A program made the translations under genes and the position numbers. Positions 43,381-52,174 of a stretch of 64,000 bases of DNA are shown here, piece by piece. Location of the stretch: NCBI GenBank assembly GCA_964583765.1, contig CAZOWW010000001.1:69342-133341 (forward strand). Direction: 5' to 3'. Each line of letters starts with the position of its first letter. Positions within the stretch are counted from its first letter, which is position 1. The notes below the pieces were generated by a model. The model saw nothing but the letters and a program-made list of their open reading frames with translations, searched no databases and was not told the DNA's origin. The DNA comes from CAZOWW01 sp964583765 (GTDB lineage Bacteria > Actinomycetota > Actinomycetes > Actinomycetales > Kineosporiaceae).

Positions 43381-43396
43381 TGAGGCCAAGGCCTCA
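43381..43396. promoter_or_regulatory. 16-bp palindrome before the beta-helix gene
   Basis: TGAGGCC and GGCCTCA flank a two-base AA centre. The site lies 41 bp after the rmlC stop and 32 bp before the next ATG. The tight centre suits a protein-binding site better than an RNA hairpin. Confidence 0.4.
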
Positions 43397-43428
43397 AGTC
43401 CGGCGCCGCGACGGTCGACGCGGCATCC

Positions 43429-44550
43429 ATGCCAGCCACCCCTGTGCGCCGCATGTCCCGCGGCCGGGTGCGGTCCTTCCTCTGTCGATCCGCGGTGGTC
43501 ACCGTGGCGGCAGCAGTCACCGCCCCTCTCGTGTCCGTCTCGTCCGCCCACGCCACCTCGGCCGTCCCGGTGTCCCCGGTGACCGTCCGGGTGGCGTCAG
43601 ACGTCGTCGTCTCCCCCGGAGACGATCTCCAACTGGCCATGAGCAACCTCCGGGCCGGGGACACCCTCGAACTGCAGTCGGGTGTCTACCGCACCGGACT
43701 GATCCGTCCGGTGGTCCACCCCGGCACCGCCACCCGTCCGATCACGATCAAGGCCGCCGATCCCGCCCACACCCCGTTGATCCTGGGCGAAATGCTGCTC
43801 ACGAACGCGGACTACTGGTACGTCTCCGGGCTGCGCCTGCAGGCGGTCGACCACGCCAGGGCGTCCCTGGCGATGTGGGGCGGCTCGCACTGGAAGATCA
43901 ACAACAGTGAGATGTTCGGGGCACGGCAGACCACCTCGCTCGCGAACGTGGTCATCCGGAACTCGCCGGCCGGGCCGCCGCGTGGCTTCGTGTTCTCGGG
44001 CAACTGCGTCCACGACGCGGCCATCGCGGACCCGGGTATGGACCACAACATGTACGTGCAGTTCCAGGGCAACAATTCCGCCGGTGGGATCATCGAGCGC
44101 AACATCATCTTCGGTCACCCGCAGGGCTCAGGGATCAAGCTCGGGGACGGCGGTGTCTATGCCGCGCCGGGCCCCTGGCACGTGATGGTGCGGTACAACA
44201 CGATCGGCCGGGGCGGGCGCCAGATCCTGCTCCACGGGGACGTGCGCAACAACTCCATCCGGTCCAACCTCTTCGTGTACTCCACCATGCCGTTCACCCG
44301 CAGCCCCAAGACCACGGCCATGTACATGCACGACATCGTGGGGCGCAACAACGCGTACAGCAACAACTACATCTTCAGGGCGAGCATGGTGGCCTTCGAC
44401 CCCAAGAAGACGGTGGCCGACCTCGGCGGGAACGGGCTGCGGCCCGACCCCCTGCTGACCGGCCTGAGCTCCTGCGTCGGGTGGCGCACCCACCTGGCTG
44501 CGGCCGCCGCCTACGGCCGGTACGGGACGGGGACGCTCCCCCGCTGGTAA
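43429..44550 (+). CDS. Secreted right-handed parallel beta-helix protein
   Basis: A 373-residue exported protein. The signal peptide (RSFLCRSAVVTVAAAVTAPLVSVSSAHA) ends at a likely AHA cleavage site. The rest has DDLQLAMSNLRAGDTLELQSGVYR, a common opening of pectate-lyase-like beta-helices, then repeated coils with Asn ladders: NVVIRNSPAG, GIIERNIIFGHP, VMVRYNTIGRGG and NNSIRSNLFVY. Such proteins are often polysaccharide lyases, epimerases or binding proteins. No catalytic triad can be assigned by eye. Its place within the glycan region suggests that it acts on the exported polymer; this is inference. A second ATG at 43453 is an alternative start. Confidence 0.85.
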   Translation: MPATPVRRMSRGRVRSFLCRSAVVTVAAAVTAPLVSVSSAHATSAVPVSPVTVRVASDVVVSPGDDLQLAMSNLRAGDTLELQSGVYRTGLIRPVVHPGTATRPITIKAADPAHTPLILGEMLLTNADYWYVSGLRLQAVDHARASLAMWGGSHWKINNSEMFGARQTTSLANVVIRNSPAGPPRGFVFSGNCVHDAAIADPGMDHNMYVQFQGNNSAGGIIERNIIFGHPQGSGIKLGDGGVYAAPGPWHVMVRYNTIGRGGRQILLHGDVRNNSIRSNLFVYSTMPFTRSPKTTAMYMHDIVGRNNAYSNNYIFRASMVAFDPKKTVADLGGNGLRPDPLLTGLSSCVGWRTHLAAAAAYGRYGTGTLPRW

Positions 44551-44616
44551 GGCACTGTCCTGCAACGGACCATGCCAGCACGCAGGACGCCACGGCACCA
44601 CAGGACCTGATGGCAC

Positions 44617-44654
44617 GACGGGCCCGCACCCCCTCCCGGGGATGCGGGCCCGTC
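44617..44654. terminator. Strong bidirectional stem-loop
   Basis: GACGGGCCCGCA and TGCGGGCCCGTC form a perfect 12-bp stem around a 14-base GC-rich loop. It lies between the convergent stops of the beta-helix gene and a large glycosyltransferase gene and probably ends both transcripts. Confidence 0.65.
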
Positions 44655-44690
44655 CCGTCGTCCGGTGGGGTCAGTCGTCCAGGCGGGGGA

Positions 44691-47600
44691 TCAGCGCCCT
44701 TCGCGTACCGAGATCGCCGCCTGCAGCAGTTCCCGGGCGCGGGCGTCGAAGCTGTGCTCCCGGTGGATCCGCTCGGCGACCGCGAGACGGTGCTCCCGGT
44801 CGGCGAAGCTCTTCTCGGGCGGCTCGCGGAGCAGTTCGGTCAGCTCGGCGGGAGCGTGCCAGGTGCGGACCGACCCGTCGCAGACGTCCTCGACCCCGAC
44901 GGCCTCATCGCTGAGCAGGCGCCCGGCGGTCGCCACCACGTCGAACACCCGACTCGGGACGAACCCCTCACACACGTCGTCCCCGCGGTCGTCCAGGACG
45001 ATCCCTGCGGAGGCGTAGGCGCAGGGCAGTTCGTCCGGGTCGGGCAGCGAGGCCGACTTGATCATTTCTGCGGGGAGGAAGGGCTCCCAACCCTCGCCGT
45101 GGACGTGCAGGTCCACCCCCGCGTCCACGGCCTGGCGCAGGGCCGCCCGGTAGGTACCCCGGGAGTTGCCGACGAACAGGACCGGCGCCCCCGTGTCCGG
45201 TTCCCCCGCCCCCGGACGGAACCGGGCAGGGTCCGTGCACCGCAGGAGCGGCTGCACCGGAACACCCCAGCGTTCCCCGGCGTCGCGGGCCCAACTCGTG
45301 CTGGCCGCGAAGACGCGGTCGAAACGCGCCACCTCCCGGGCGGTGACCAGGTCGGGGTGGCTGATCACCCACAGCAGGGTGACCTGGGACTCGTCCGGGT
45401 CCACCTGGTCCGGTCCCCGCAGCACGACCGTGACGTCGTCCAGGTACCCCGAGGCCCGGTAGGCCGCCTCCCGCAGGTCCACCGCCACGTCCTGGCCGAG
45501 CCCACGCAGGGACGCCGCGAGGGACCTCGCGAAGTGCCAGTCCTCCCAGGCCGCGCGATGCTCCCCCGCCGGGACCGCCGTCTTGAGCGCCCAGCGCAGG
45601 CGCGGCAGTCCGACTCCGGGTCCGGAGGTCACCGTGGCCGCCGGACGCACGAGCACGGGGTGGGCGCGGCGCCGCCCGAGGGCGTCGTCACGTTCGAGGC
45701 GGTGATGCGCCAGGTGGAATCCGGCCGCCTGCCACAGGTGCGCGCCCGTGACCGGGACGCCCTGGCTCCAGCGCTCCTGGAAGAGCTCGTCGTCGCGGGT
45801 GGCCCGGGGCTCCTCGCCGTCCTCGCCCGGCAACCACAGCACCTCGCAGCCGGTCAGCAGACGCACGCTGCCGCCCCGCGCGGCGACCAGCCGCAGCGAC
45901 AGGTCCGTGGCGTGCCAGGACTGGACGAAGAGGCAGTCCAGCCCGCGCACCGCGAGCAGATCCGCCGCCCGCGCCGCCCAGACCGGCCCGTACAGGGCAG
46001 GCACCTCGGTGCTCGGTCCCAGGGCGACCGCGTCGTCCACGGGCAGGTCCTTGAGGAAGGGCGTGGGCAACCCGCCACCGGCGGTGAAGGTGGCACCGGC
46101 GGCAGTGATCGTGCCGTCGGGGCCGCTGGTGAGCAGGCAGACCGCGGCGGTCCCGGGATCGGCCAGGGACTCGGTCACCAGCTGCGCCCAGTCCTGGCCG
46201 ACCACCGTGACCGGATCGCCGACCAGAACGATCTCGCCGGTGGAGTCCGCCAGCCCGAGGTCCACCCCGAGCCCGAACCCCACGTCGACCGGGGTCCGCA
46301 CCACCCGGACCCGCGCGTCCGCGAGCGACAGGGCGGCCAGGGACAGGGACTGGGAACGCCGGGAGGCCCGGTCCACGACCACGATCTCGAGGTCGGCCTC
46401 CCCCGCCCCCGCGAGCAGTGCGGCCACCGCGCGGCGGACGTGGGGCGTGCAGTTGTGCGCGCAGAGGACGACGCTGATCCGGCCGGGGACCCGGGGCGCG
46501 GCCCCGGCCGTGGCCCAGTCCACCAGGTGCCGCGAGCGCACGACGTAGTCCCAGGAGAGCGGCTCCCGCACGCTGATCCGGGTGTCGTCCTCGGCGTCCT
46601 CGGCGTACACGGCACCGATGAACGGCAGGTAGCGGAGCTCGGTCCGTTCGCTCAACTTGAGCACGAGGTCGTAGTCGACCGTGCGGCGCAGGTCGGTGGA
46701 GAACGCGCCGACCTCACGCAGGAGCGCCGTCTCGACCACGAGCACGTTCAGGTCGATGTGGTTGCCCACGAGCAGGTACTCCCGGCCACCGGAGAAGCCC
46801 CGGTAGGTGGTGCGATCGCCGTGCTGGAGCTGCATGGCCGAGTAGGCGGCGGGCAGGTCGCGGCGGGTCATCGCGGCCAGCACCAGCCGCAGGAAGTCCG
46901 GTTCCCAGGTGTTGTCGGAGTCGAGGAACGCGACGTACCGGCCACGGGCCGCCGCGATGGCCCGGTTGCGGGCGGCGCTGACCCCCTCGCGCTCGGCGCG
47001 CAGCACGCGCAGCCGCGGCTCGAAGTGGGCCAGGCCTTCGAGCACGTGCGGGGTGTCGTCCGTGGATCCGTCGTCGACGACCACGAGTTCCCAGTCGCCG
47101 AAGGTCTGCGCCTGTACCGACGCCACCGCGCGACCGACCTTGGCCGCCCGGTTCCAGACCGGCATGACCACGGTGACCAGGGGCTGGCCAGGCGTCCCGC
47201 CGGTCGGTCCGAGGTGTGCGAACTCCCGCCGGAAGGCACGCTGGGCATCCTCGTCGAGGTGGGCGACGTGTCGCGGTGCCCGGCGCAGCCGTTCCTGCTC
47301 GACCCAGCGGGCGCAGTGCTCCCGCAGATGTGCCACGGTCCGGTCCCAGCGCACCTCGGCCGGCCGGTCGAACACGTGCGCGAGCGGGAGCACGGAGTCG
47401 GGTCGGACGCCGGCCAGGAACCGCGAGAGCGGGCCTGGGTCGGCCCCGGACCTGCTGGGTTCGACCCCGCCGGCTCCCGGGTCGAAGAGCACGTGAGGCT
47501 GGGCCCAGTTCCGCAACCGGGTCTTGCCCAGGTAGTGGAGCAGGGGGTCGACCCGGCGCGAGCGCCACTTGGCGCGGTCGGCCCACTCCGGTTCGAAGAG

Positions 47601-47834
47601 CGGATGCGGGGAGAGCCCCGCGCCCCGGCCGTGCTGGAGGTAGTCCTGCACCGCCGCGCGGTCGTTGCGGAAGTGCCGCCCCCGCTGGAGCTCGTACCAG
47701 GACCGGTCGAAGACCCCGCTGGCGAGGACCCTGCGGACGGCGCGTGCCAGGCGCGCGGTGCGGATCGCCCGGGAACTCCCGGGGGCCGCCTTGATCACCC
47801 GCGTGATCCCGCGCCGGGGCAGCCGTGCCCTCAT
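44691..47834 (-). CDS. Three-domain giant glycosyltransferase (GT2 + degenerate GT2 + GT-B), paralogue 1
   Basis: A 1047-residue protein. Residues 35-120 hold repeats of the HYLxxGxxxGLSPHPLF type. A GT2 domain (about 219-450) has VVMPVWNRAAKVGRAV, VVDDGSTDDTP and the DSD metal site at about 305-307. A second GT2 fold (about 452-690) has lost its key residues: LVGDPVTV stands where paralogue 2 has NNDTE, and FVQSWHATDLSLR replaces GFEDVDLCLR. A C-terminal GT-B half (about 745-1040) has LLWVISHPDLV and LFVGNSRGTYR, like CgeB-type proteins. The ATG overlaps the stop of the rgpF-like gene. The sugars are unknown. Confidence 0.9.
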   Translation of the reverse strand: MRARLPRRGITRVIKAAPGSSRAIRTARLARAVRRVLASGVFDRSWYELQRGRHFRNDRAAVQDYLQHGRGAGLSPHPLFEPEWADRAKWRSRRVDPLLHYLGKTRLRNWAQPHVLFDPGAGGVEPSRSGADPGPLSRFLAGVRPDSVLPLAHVFDRPAEVRWDRTVAHLREHCARWVEQERLRRAPRHVAHLDEDAQRAFRREFAHLGPTGGTPGQPLVTVVMPVWNRAAKVGRAVASVQAQTFGDWELVVVDDGSTDDTPHVLEGLAHFEPRLRVLRAEREGVSAARNRAIAAARGRYVAFLDSDNTWEPDFLRLVLAAMTRRDLPAAYSAMQLQHGDRTTYRGFSGGREYLLVGNHIDLNVLVVETALLREVGAFSTDLRRTVDYDLVLKLSERTELRYLPFIGAVYAEDAEDDTRISVREPLSWDYVVRSRHLVDWATAGAAPRVPGRISVVLCAHNCTPHVRRAVAALLAGAGEADLEIVVVDRASRRSQSLSLAALSLADARVRVVRTPVDVGFGLGVDLGLADSTGEIVLVGDPVTVVGQDWAQLVTESLADPGTAAVCLLTSGPDGTITAAGATFTAGGGLPTPFLKDLPVDDAVALGPSTEVPALYGPVWAARAADLLAVRGLDCLFVQSWHATDLSLRLVAARGGSVRLLTGCEVLWLPGEDGEEPRATRDDELFQERWSQGVPVTGAHLWQAAGFHLAHHRLERDDALGRRRAHPVLVRPAATVTSGPGVGLPRLRWALKTAVPAGEHRAAWEDWHFARSLAASLRGLGQDVAVDLREAAYRASGYLDDVTVVLRGPDQVDPDESQVTLLWVISHPDLVTAREVARFDRVFAASTSWARDAGERWGVPVQPLLRCTDPARFRPGAGEPDTGAPVLFVGNSRGTYRAALRQAVDAGVDLHVHGEGWEPFLPAEMIKSASLPDPDELPCAYASAGIVLDDRGDDVCEGFVPSRVFDVVATAGRLLSDEAVGVEDVCDGSVRTWHAPAELTELLREPPEKSFADREHRLAVAERIHREHSFDARARELLQAAISVREGR

Positions 47835-48781
47835 CGCACGTACCCGATCGCGGCGCGCACCGGCCACGGGGGGACGACCGGGCCCGTGCTCTCCCCGGCC
47901 CGCCCCGGGTACTGGACCTGGGTGCGCTCCAGGTAGGCGCGCACGTCCGCGAACTGCTCGGGGTAGCGCTCCTCGCAGGCCCGCAGCAACCGGTCGGAGC
48001 CGAGCCGGTAGGGGTCGTACCGCAGGGTGTCGATCTTCACGACGGGCAACCGGCCCTCCGTCAACGCTCGGTCGGCCAGGCAGGCCACCGGATTCCAGGG
48101 CTCCAGCGGGACGCGCCGGAGCGCACGCCCACGCCGGGCGCGCGGTTGGGCACGGATGACGTGCCAGGCGAACCACAGGTGACGGGCCCGGGCCAGCCGT
48201 CGGTCCGCCTCCGACTCCTGGAAGTACCCCCCGGGGCGGAAACCGGCGGACCGCAGGTGCGCGGTCATCCCGAGTTCGTACCGCCGGATCACCTCGGCCC
48301 GGTCCGAGATCGGGGTCATCGTGCGCCAGAAGGAGCGGAAGGCCTCCGAACGCGCCACCCAGGACCGGAACGCGACGAAGAAGCTCTGCACGTGCCACCC
48401 GCGGCGGGGGGTATAGGTGAGCCCCCAGAAGTCCGCGGGGCGTTCCTCCATGTCGGCGAAAATGCGCCGGTAGGGGATCAGGGGGCCCACGTAACTGTCG
48501 TTGCAGACGACCACGTAGTCGTAACCGGAGAGGTCGCCGGCCCGGTCCAGTCCGGTCTTGTAACTGTAGAAGTCGTAGCCGAAGTTGGGTCGCGTGACCA
48601 GTTCTGCCCGGGAAGTGATTTCCCGGACCACCGTGGGGTCCTTAAGTTCTGCCGTGCTCACCACGATCAGCCGGTCGGCGACCTCGGCCCAGGCGTCCAT
48701 CTGCCGGAGCGCGTGCCCGGAGACCTGGCCGTCGGCGTCGTAGTGCGCCATCACCACAAGTGCGCGCATCATCCTTCTCAC
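47831..48781 (-). CDS. RgpF-like rhamnan synthesis protein
   Basis: A 316-residue protein of the rhamnan synthesis F (PF05045) type: ALVVMAHYDADGQVSGHALRQMDAWA, TRPNFGYDFYSYKTGL, YDYVVVCNDSYVGPL and FWGLTYTPRRGWHVQSFFVAF. RgpF is needed for rhamnose-glucose polysaccharide assembly in streptococci. Start choices are GTG 48781, ATG 48772 or ATG 48769; an AGAAGG just before the two ATGs makes 48769 or 48772 possible. It diverges from rmlA and is coupled to the giant glycosyltransferase downstream, tying that enzyme to rhamnose polymer formation. Confidence 0.9.
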   Translation of the reverse strand: MRRMMRALVVMAHYDADGQVSGHALRQMDAWAEVADRLIVVSTAELKDPTVVREITSRAELVTRPNFGYDFYSYKTGLDRAGDLSGYDYVVVCNDSYVGPLIPYRRIFADMEERPADFWGLTYTPRRGWHVQSFFVAFRSWVARSEAFRSFWRTMTPISDRAEVIRRYELGMTAHLRSAGFRPGGYFQESEADRRLARARHLWFAWHVIRAQPRARRGRALRRVPLEPWNPVACLADRALTEGRLPVVKIDTLRYDPYRLGSDRLLRACEERYPEQFADVRAYLERTQVQYPGRAGESTGPVVPPWPVRAAIGYVR

Positions 48782-48952
48782 GGTCCGGGGCCGCTCACCC
48801 CTCCCGGCCGCCGTAACGGGCCCGCGAGCAGCCGCCCGAGCACCGCAGCCTACCGGCAGAGATCCGACGGGACGGGTGGGACCACCCGAAGACCCGACCC
48901 GTGCCCCGGAGACGAGGAGTCACCGGGAGGGTATGCAGTATCGTCGGCTGAC

Positions 48953-49840
48953 ATGCGCGGGATCATCCTCGCCGGCGGTTCCGGCACACGGTTGCACCCC
49001 ATCACGAAGGGCGTCAGCAAGCAGCTGATGCCCGTGTACGACAAGCCGATGATCTACTATCCCTTGTCGACCCTGATGATGGCGGGCATCCGCGAGATCC
49101 TGATCATCACCACCCCGCAGGACTCGTCCCAGTTCCAGCGCCTGCTCGGGGACGGCAGCACGCTGGGCATGCGGTTGGAGTACGCGGTGCAACCACGTCC
49201 CGAGGGCCTGGCCCAGGCGTTCCACATCGGGGCGGACTTCATCGGTGCCGACCGCGTGGCTCTCGCGCTGGGCGACAACATCTTCCACGGCTCCGGCCTG
49301 GGTACGGCATTGCGCCGGCACACCCAGGTGGACGGCGGCCAGGTGTTCGCGTACCACGTCGCCAATCCGCGGGACTACGGCGTCGTGGACTTCGACGCCG
49401 AGGGGCGCGTGACCTCCATCGAGGAGAAGCCCGCCGAACCGAAGAGTTCCTACGCCGTGCCGGGGCTCTACTTCTACGACAACTCGGTGGTGGAGATCGC
49501 CCGCACCATCCGGCCCAGCGCCCGGGGCGAACTCGAGATCACCACGGTGAACGAGGTCTACCTGAACGAGGGCCGGCTGCACGTGAGCGTGCTGGAGCGC
49601 GGCACCGCGTGGCTGGACACCGGCACCTTCGAGGCCATGATGGACGCCGCCGTCTTCATCCAGGCGATCGAGGCCCGGCAGGGGTACAAGATCGGCTGCA
49701 TCGAGGAGGTGGCCTGGCGCGAGGGCTGGATCGACGACGAGCAGCTCGGGGCGCTGGGCGACCAGATGCGCAAGAGCGGCTACGGCGACTACCTGCTGGG
49801 TCTCCTCGAACGCAGTCGGGAGCGGTTCTCCCCCAGCTGA
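48953..49840 (+). CDS. rmlA: Glucose-1-phosphate thymidylyltransferase
   Basis: A 295-residue nucleotidyltransferase that makes dTDP-glucose from glucose-1-P and dTTP, the first step of the rhamnose pathway. It has the N-terminal GIILAGGSGTRLHPIT, KQLMPVYDKPMIYYPLSTLM, ALALGDNIFHG, SIEEKPAEPKSSYAVPGLYFYD, TVNEVYL and RGTAWLDTGTFEAM, all RmlA hallmarks. The length is standard. ATG 48953 follows a TATCGT hexamer by eight bases and no Shine-Dalgarno sequence is obvious, so the transcript may be almost leaderless. It diverges from the rgpF-like gene. Confidence 0.97.
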   Translation: MRGIILAGGSGTRLHPITKGVSKQLMPVYDKPMIYYPLSTLMMAGIREILIITTPQDSSQFQRLLGDGSTLGMRLEYAVQPRPEGLAQAFHIGADFIGADRVALALGDNIFHGSGLGTALRRHTQVDGGQVFAYHVANPRDYGVVDFDAEGRVTSIEEKPAEPKSSYAVPGLYFYDNSVVEIARTIRPSARGELEITTVNEVYLNEGRLHVSVLERGTAWLDTGTFEAMMDAAVFIQAIEARQGYKIGCIEEVAWREGWIDDEQLGALGDQMRKSGYGDYLLGLLERSRERFSPS

Positions 49841-49934
49841 CCACGCCCTCCGGGGTGTCGCCGGGCCGGTTCCGGAAGGATCGCCGGACGCCGGCCGCGG
49901 TCGACGAGCGATCGGACCGTCCGGCCCTCCCTGC

Positions 49935-50708
49935 TCAGCGACGGCCCGGTACCCGCCCCACGGCGTGGACCACCTGCCCGAACGGCGGCCACAGACGGCG
50001 TTCCACCCGCCGGGCGAGCGGGACCAGCGTGCGGTCCCAGACCGTCGCGAGCAGCTCGTGTCCCGGGACCCGACCGAGCGCCGTCCCGCTGAGGTACTGC
50101 CCGAGCAGACCCGGCGCGTTCACGTACCGCACCCGTTCCACGGGGATGCCCGCATCGTCGTAGGCCTGGGCCAGGGAAGCGCGGGTGAAGCGACGCGGGA
50201 GACCCGACTCCCGGCCGGGATGCCGACCGACCCGCCCGAGTGCCGGCACGACGGTCACCACGTAGGCGCCCGGACCGCAGAGCCGATAGGCGGCCCGCAG
50301 GGAGGCGGCCGGGTCGCTCACCCGGGAAAGGACACCGCACGAGACGAGGGCCGTGTAGGACGCCCCGGGCAGGCTCTCAGGGTCACCCAGGTCGAGGTCG
50401 CACACCCGGACCTGCGGATCTGCGCCGAAACGCCGCGCGAGGCCGTCCCGGCGCGCCCGATCCGGCTCACCCAGGGTGATCCGCGTGACCCCCAGATCGA
50501 GCCAGGTCCGGACCCGGTCGCCGCGGCCGCTGCCCAGTTCCACCGGGTCGCCGCCCAGGTACGGATGGGCGAGCCCGGCGAGCCACGCCTGGAACCGCGC
50601 TCCGTACGACTCCTCGAGGCGGGCCGGCGACTCCTCCGAACAGGACGGTTCTCCGTCCGGCGAGCCGTGAGCCGCCGGGTAGCCCTGTGCGGTGAGCACG
50701 TCCGTCAT
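49935..50708 (-). CDS. Class I SAM-dependent methyltransferase
   Basis: A 257-residue protein. The SAM loop VELGSGRGDRVRTWLDLG begins at about residue 56, an acidic EPDRARRDGL follows strand 2, and CDLDLGDPESLPGASYTALVSCGVLSRVSDPAASL is the motif II/III region. The substrate is unknown; a sugar or glycan methyltransferase is possible given the neighbours. It is convergent with rmlA and single in its unit. ATG 50708 follows TAGGAT by six bases. Confidence 0.85.
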   Translation of the reverse strand: MTDVLTAQGYPAAHGSPDGEPSCSEESPARLEESYGARFQAWLAGLAHPYLGGDPVELGSGRGDRVRTWLDLGVTRITLGEPDRARRDGLARRFGADPQVRVCDLDLGDPESLPGASYTALVSCGVLSRVSDPAASLRAAYRLCGPGAYVVTVVPALGRVGRHPGRESGLPRRFTRASLAQAYDDAGIPVERVRYVNAPGLLGQYLSGTALGRVPGHELLATVWDRTLVPLARRVERRLWPPFGQVVHAVGRVPGRR

Positions 50709-50714
50709 GCGGTC

Positions 50715-50720
50715 ATCCTA
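50715..50720 (-). promoter_or_regulatory. Putative -10 hexamer (TAGGAT) of leaderless methyltransferase gene
   Basis: On the minus strand TAGGAT ends six bases before ATG 50708. Confidence 0.5.
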
Positions 50721-50904
50721 GCCACATGATCACCACAGGGTAGTCATTGCGCACACAGAGTCATTACGGACACGGAGGCGAGCACGGGGGCACAGGGCAC
50801 GGGGCGCGGACATGAGCAGAGGGTGCGAAGCGGGGAGCACGGCGGCGCCCCGGTGAGGGCCGGGCATCTCCGCGAACCCTCCGTGTCCACATAGTGATAT
50901 GCCT

Positions 50905-50935
50905 ATCTCAATAGATGGATGCCCGGGACTAGGGT
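50905..50935 (+). promoter_or_regulatory. MFS gene promoter with inverted repeat over the -35 position
   Basis: TAGGGT at 50930-50935 ends six bases before GTG 50942, as for leaderless genes. An inverted repeat ATCT-CAAT-AGAT at 50905-50916 covers where a -35 box would lie. The surrounding stretch is unusually AT-rich for this window, so an operator for a local repressor is plausible. Confidence 0.45.
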
Positions 50936-50941
50936 GAAGCC

Positions 50942-52174
50942 GTGACCCACTCCCCCACCCGACGCTGGGCGATCCTGGGCGTCGGCCTGGCCGCGATGAT
51001 CTGCGCCTGTGCCACCCAGTACGGCATGCCCTATCTCGTGCCTGTCCTGCGCACGGCCGGTGTGGGCGCCTCGGACCGGGCGGTGCTCGTCTCCGCCCCG
51101 ATCACCGGTGTGCTCCTGGCCCTGGCCGCCTGGGGAGCGCTCGCCGACCGGGTGGGTGAACGGGTGGTGCTCGGCGGAGGTCTGTGCCTGGCGGCAGGTG
51201 CGCTCGCGGCCGCGAGCGCGTGCCCGGTGCGCTCGTGGTGGTTGGTGGCCGCGCTCGTCGCCGCCGGTGCGGCGAGCTCGTGCGTGCACGCGGCGAGCGG
51301 CCGGCTGATCCTGGGCTGGTTCGCCGCCCACGAGCGAGGGCTGGCCATGGGGGTACGACAGACCAGCCAGCCGCTGGGCCTCGCCGTGGCCGCGCTGGTC
51401 CTCCCGCCCGCGGGCCGCCACGGCTACGGCACCGCGTTCGCCGTCCTCGGGGTCGGGTGCCTGGCCACGGGTGCCCTGGCCCTGGCAGCGGTGCGCGACC
51501 CCGATCTGCCCCGGGCCGGAGCGGCGGGGAACGCGAACCCCTACCGGGCACCCTTCCTGTGGCGGCTGCACGCGGCGAGCGCGCTGCTGGTCCTGCCCCA
51601 GTTCATGATTTCTGCCTTCGCGTACGACTTTCTCGTGCACGAGCGCGGCTGGTCCTCGGGCATCGCCGGGACCCTGCTGGCGGGCTCCTCGCTCGCCGGT
51701 GCGGCGGCACGGCTCGTCGCCGGCTGGTGGTCGGACCGGGTCGGCCTCAGGCTCTCCCCGATGCGGGTGCTCGCCACGGGGATCACGATCACCATGGTCG
51801 TGCTCTCCCTGTGCGCCTGGGCCGATGTCGCGGCCGTCGTGGGCGTGCTGGCCGTTGCCTCGGTGATCACCTCAAGCGTGAACGGGTTGGCCTACACGGC
51901 CGTCGCCGAACGCGCGGGTAGCCGGTGGGCCGGTCGGTCCCTGGGCATCCACAACACCGGGCAGAACCTGGTGGCGGTGCTCACCCCGCCCCTGGTCACC
52001 GTGGTCGTGGAGGCCGGCTCGGCGGGGTATCCGCTCAGTTTCGCCGGCTGTGCCCTCGCCGCCCTGGTCGCCGTGGGCACGGTGCCCGCTCGGGACGAGC
52101 GGCCACCCGGCCGGGATCCGGAACCCGTCCCCGCCCCGGTCAACCGACCAGTGCCGGCACGACCTCCTGCGTGA
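50942..52174 (+). CDS. Major facilitator superfamily transporter
   Basis: A 410-residue, 12-helix MFS protein. Helix 1 is ILGVGLAAMICACATQYGMPYL; the loop 2-3 motif is GALADRVGERVV, and the second half repeats it as LVAGWWSDRVGLRLSP. It resembles MCT/oxalate-formate-type or CynX-like exporters of small acids; the substrate cannot be assigned. Its 3' end overlaps the convergent luciferase-like gene by 35 bp. GTG 50942 is placed by the -10 hexamer six bases upstream. Confidence 0.9.
   Translation: MTHSPTRRWAILGVGLAAMICACATQYGMPYLVPVLRTAGVGASDRAVLVSAPITGVLLALAAWGALADRVGERVVLGGGLCLAAGALAAASACPVRSWWLVAALVAAGAASSCVHAASGRLILGWFAAHERGLAMGVRQTSQPLGLAVAALVLPPAGRHGYGTAFAVLGVGCLATGALALAAVRDPDLPRAGAAGNANPYRAPFLWRLHAASALLVLPQFMISAFAYDFLVHERGWSSGIAGTLLAGSSLAGAAARLVAGWWSDRVGLRLSPMRVLATGITITMVVLSLCAWADVAAVVGVLAVASVITSSVNGLAYTAVAERAGSRWAGRSLGIHNTGQNLVAVLTPPLVTVVVEAGSAGYPLSFAGCALAALVAVGTVPARDERPPGRDPEPVPAPVNRPVPARPPA

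Noticed and set aside
49841..49934. Terminator between rmlA and the methyltransferase gene
   Set aside because: Only short, imperfect GC pairings were found; none was clear enough to list.
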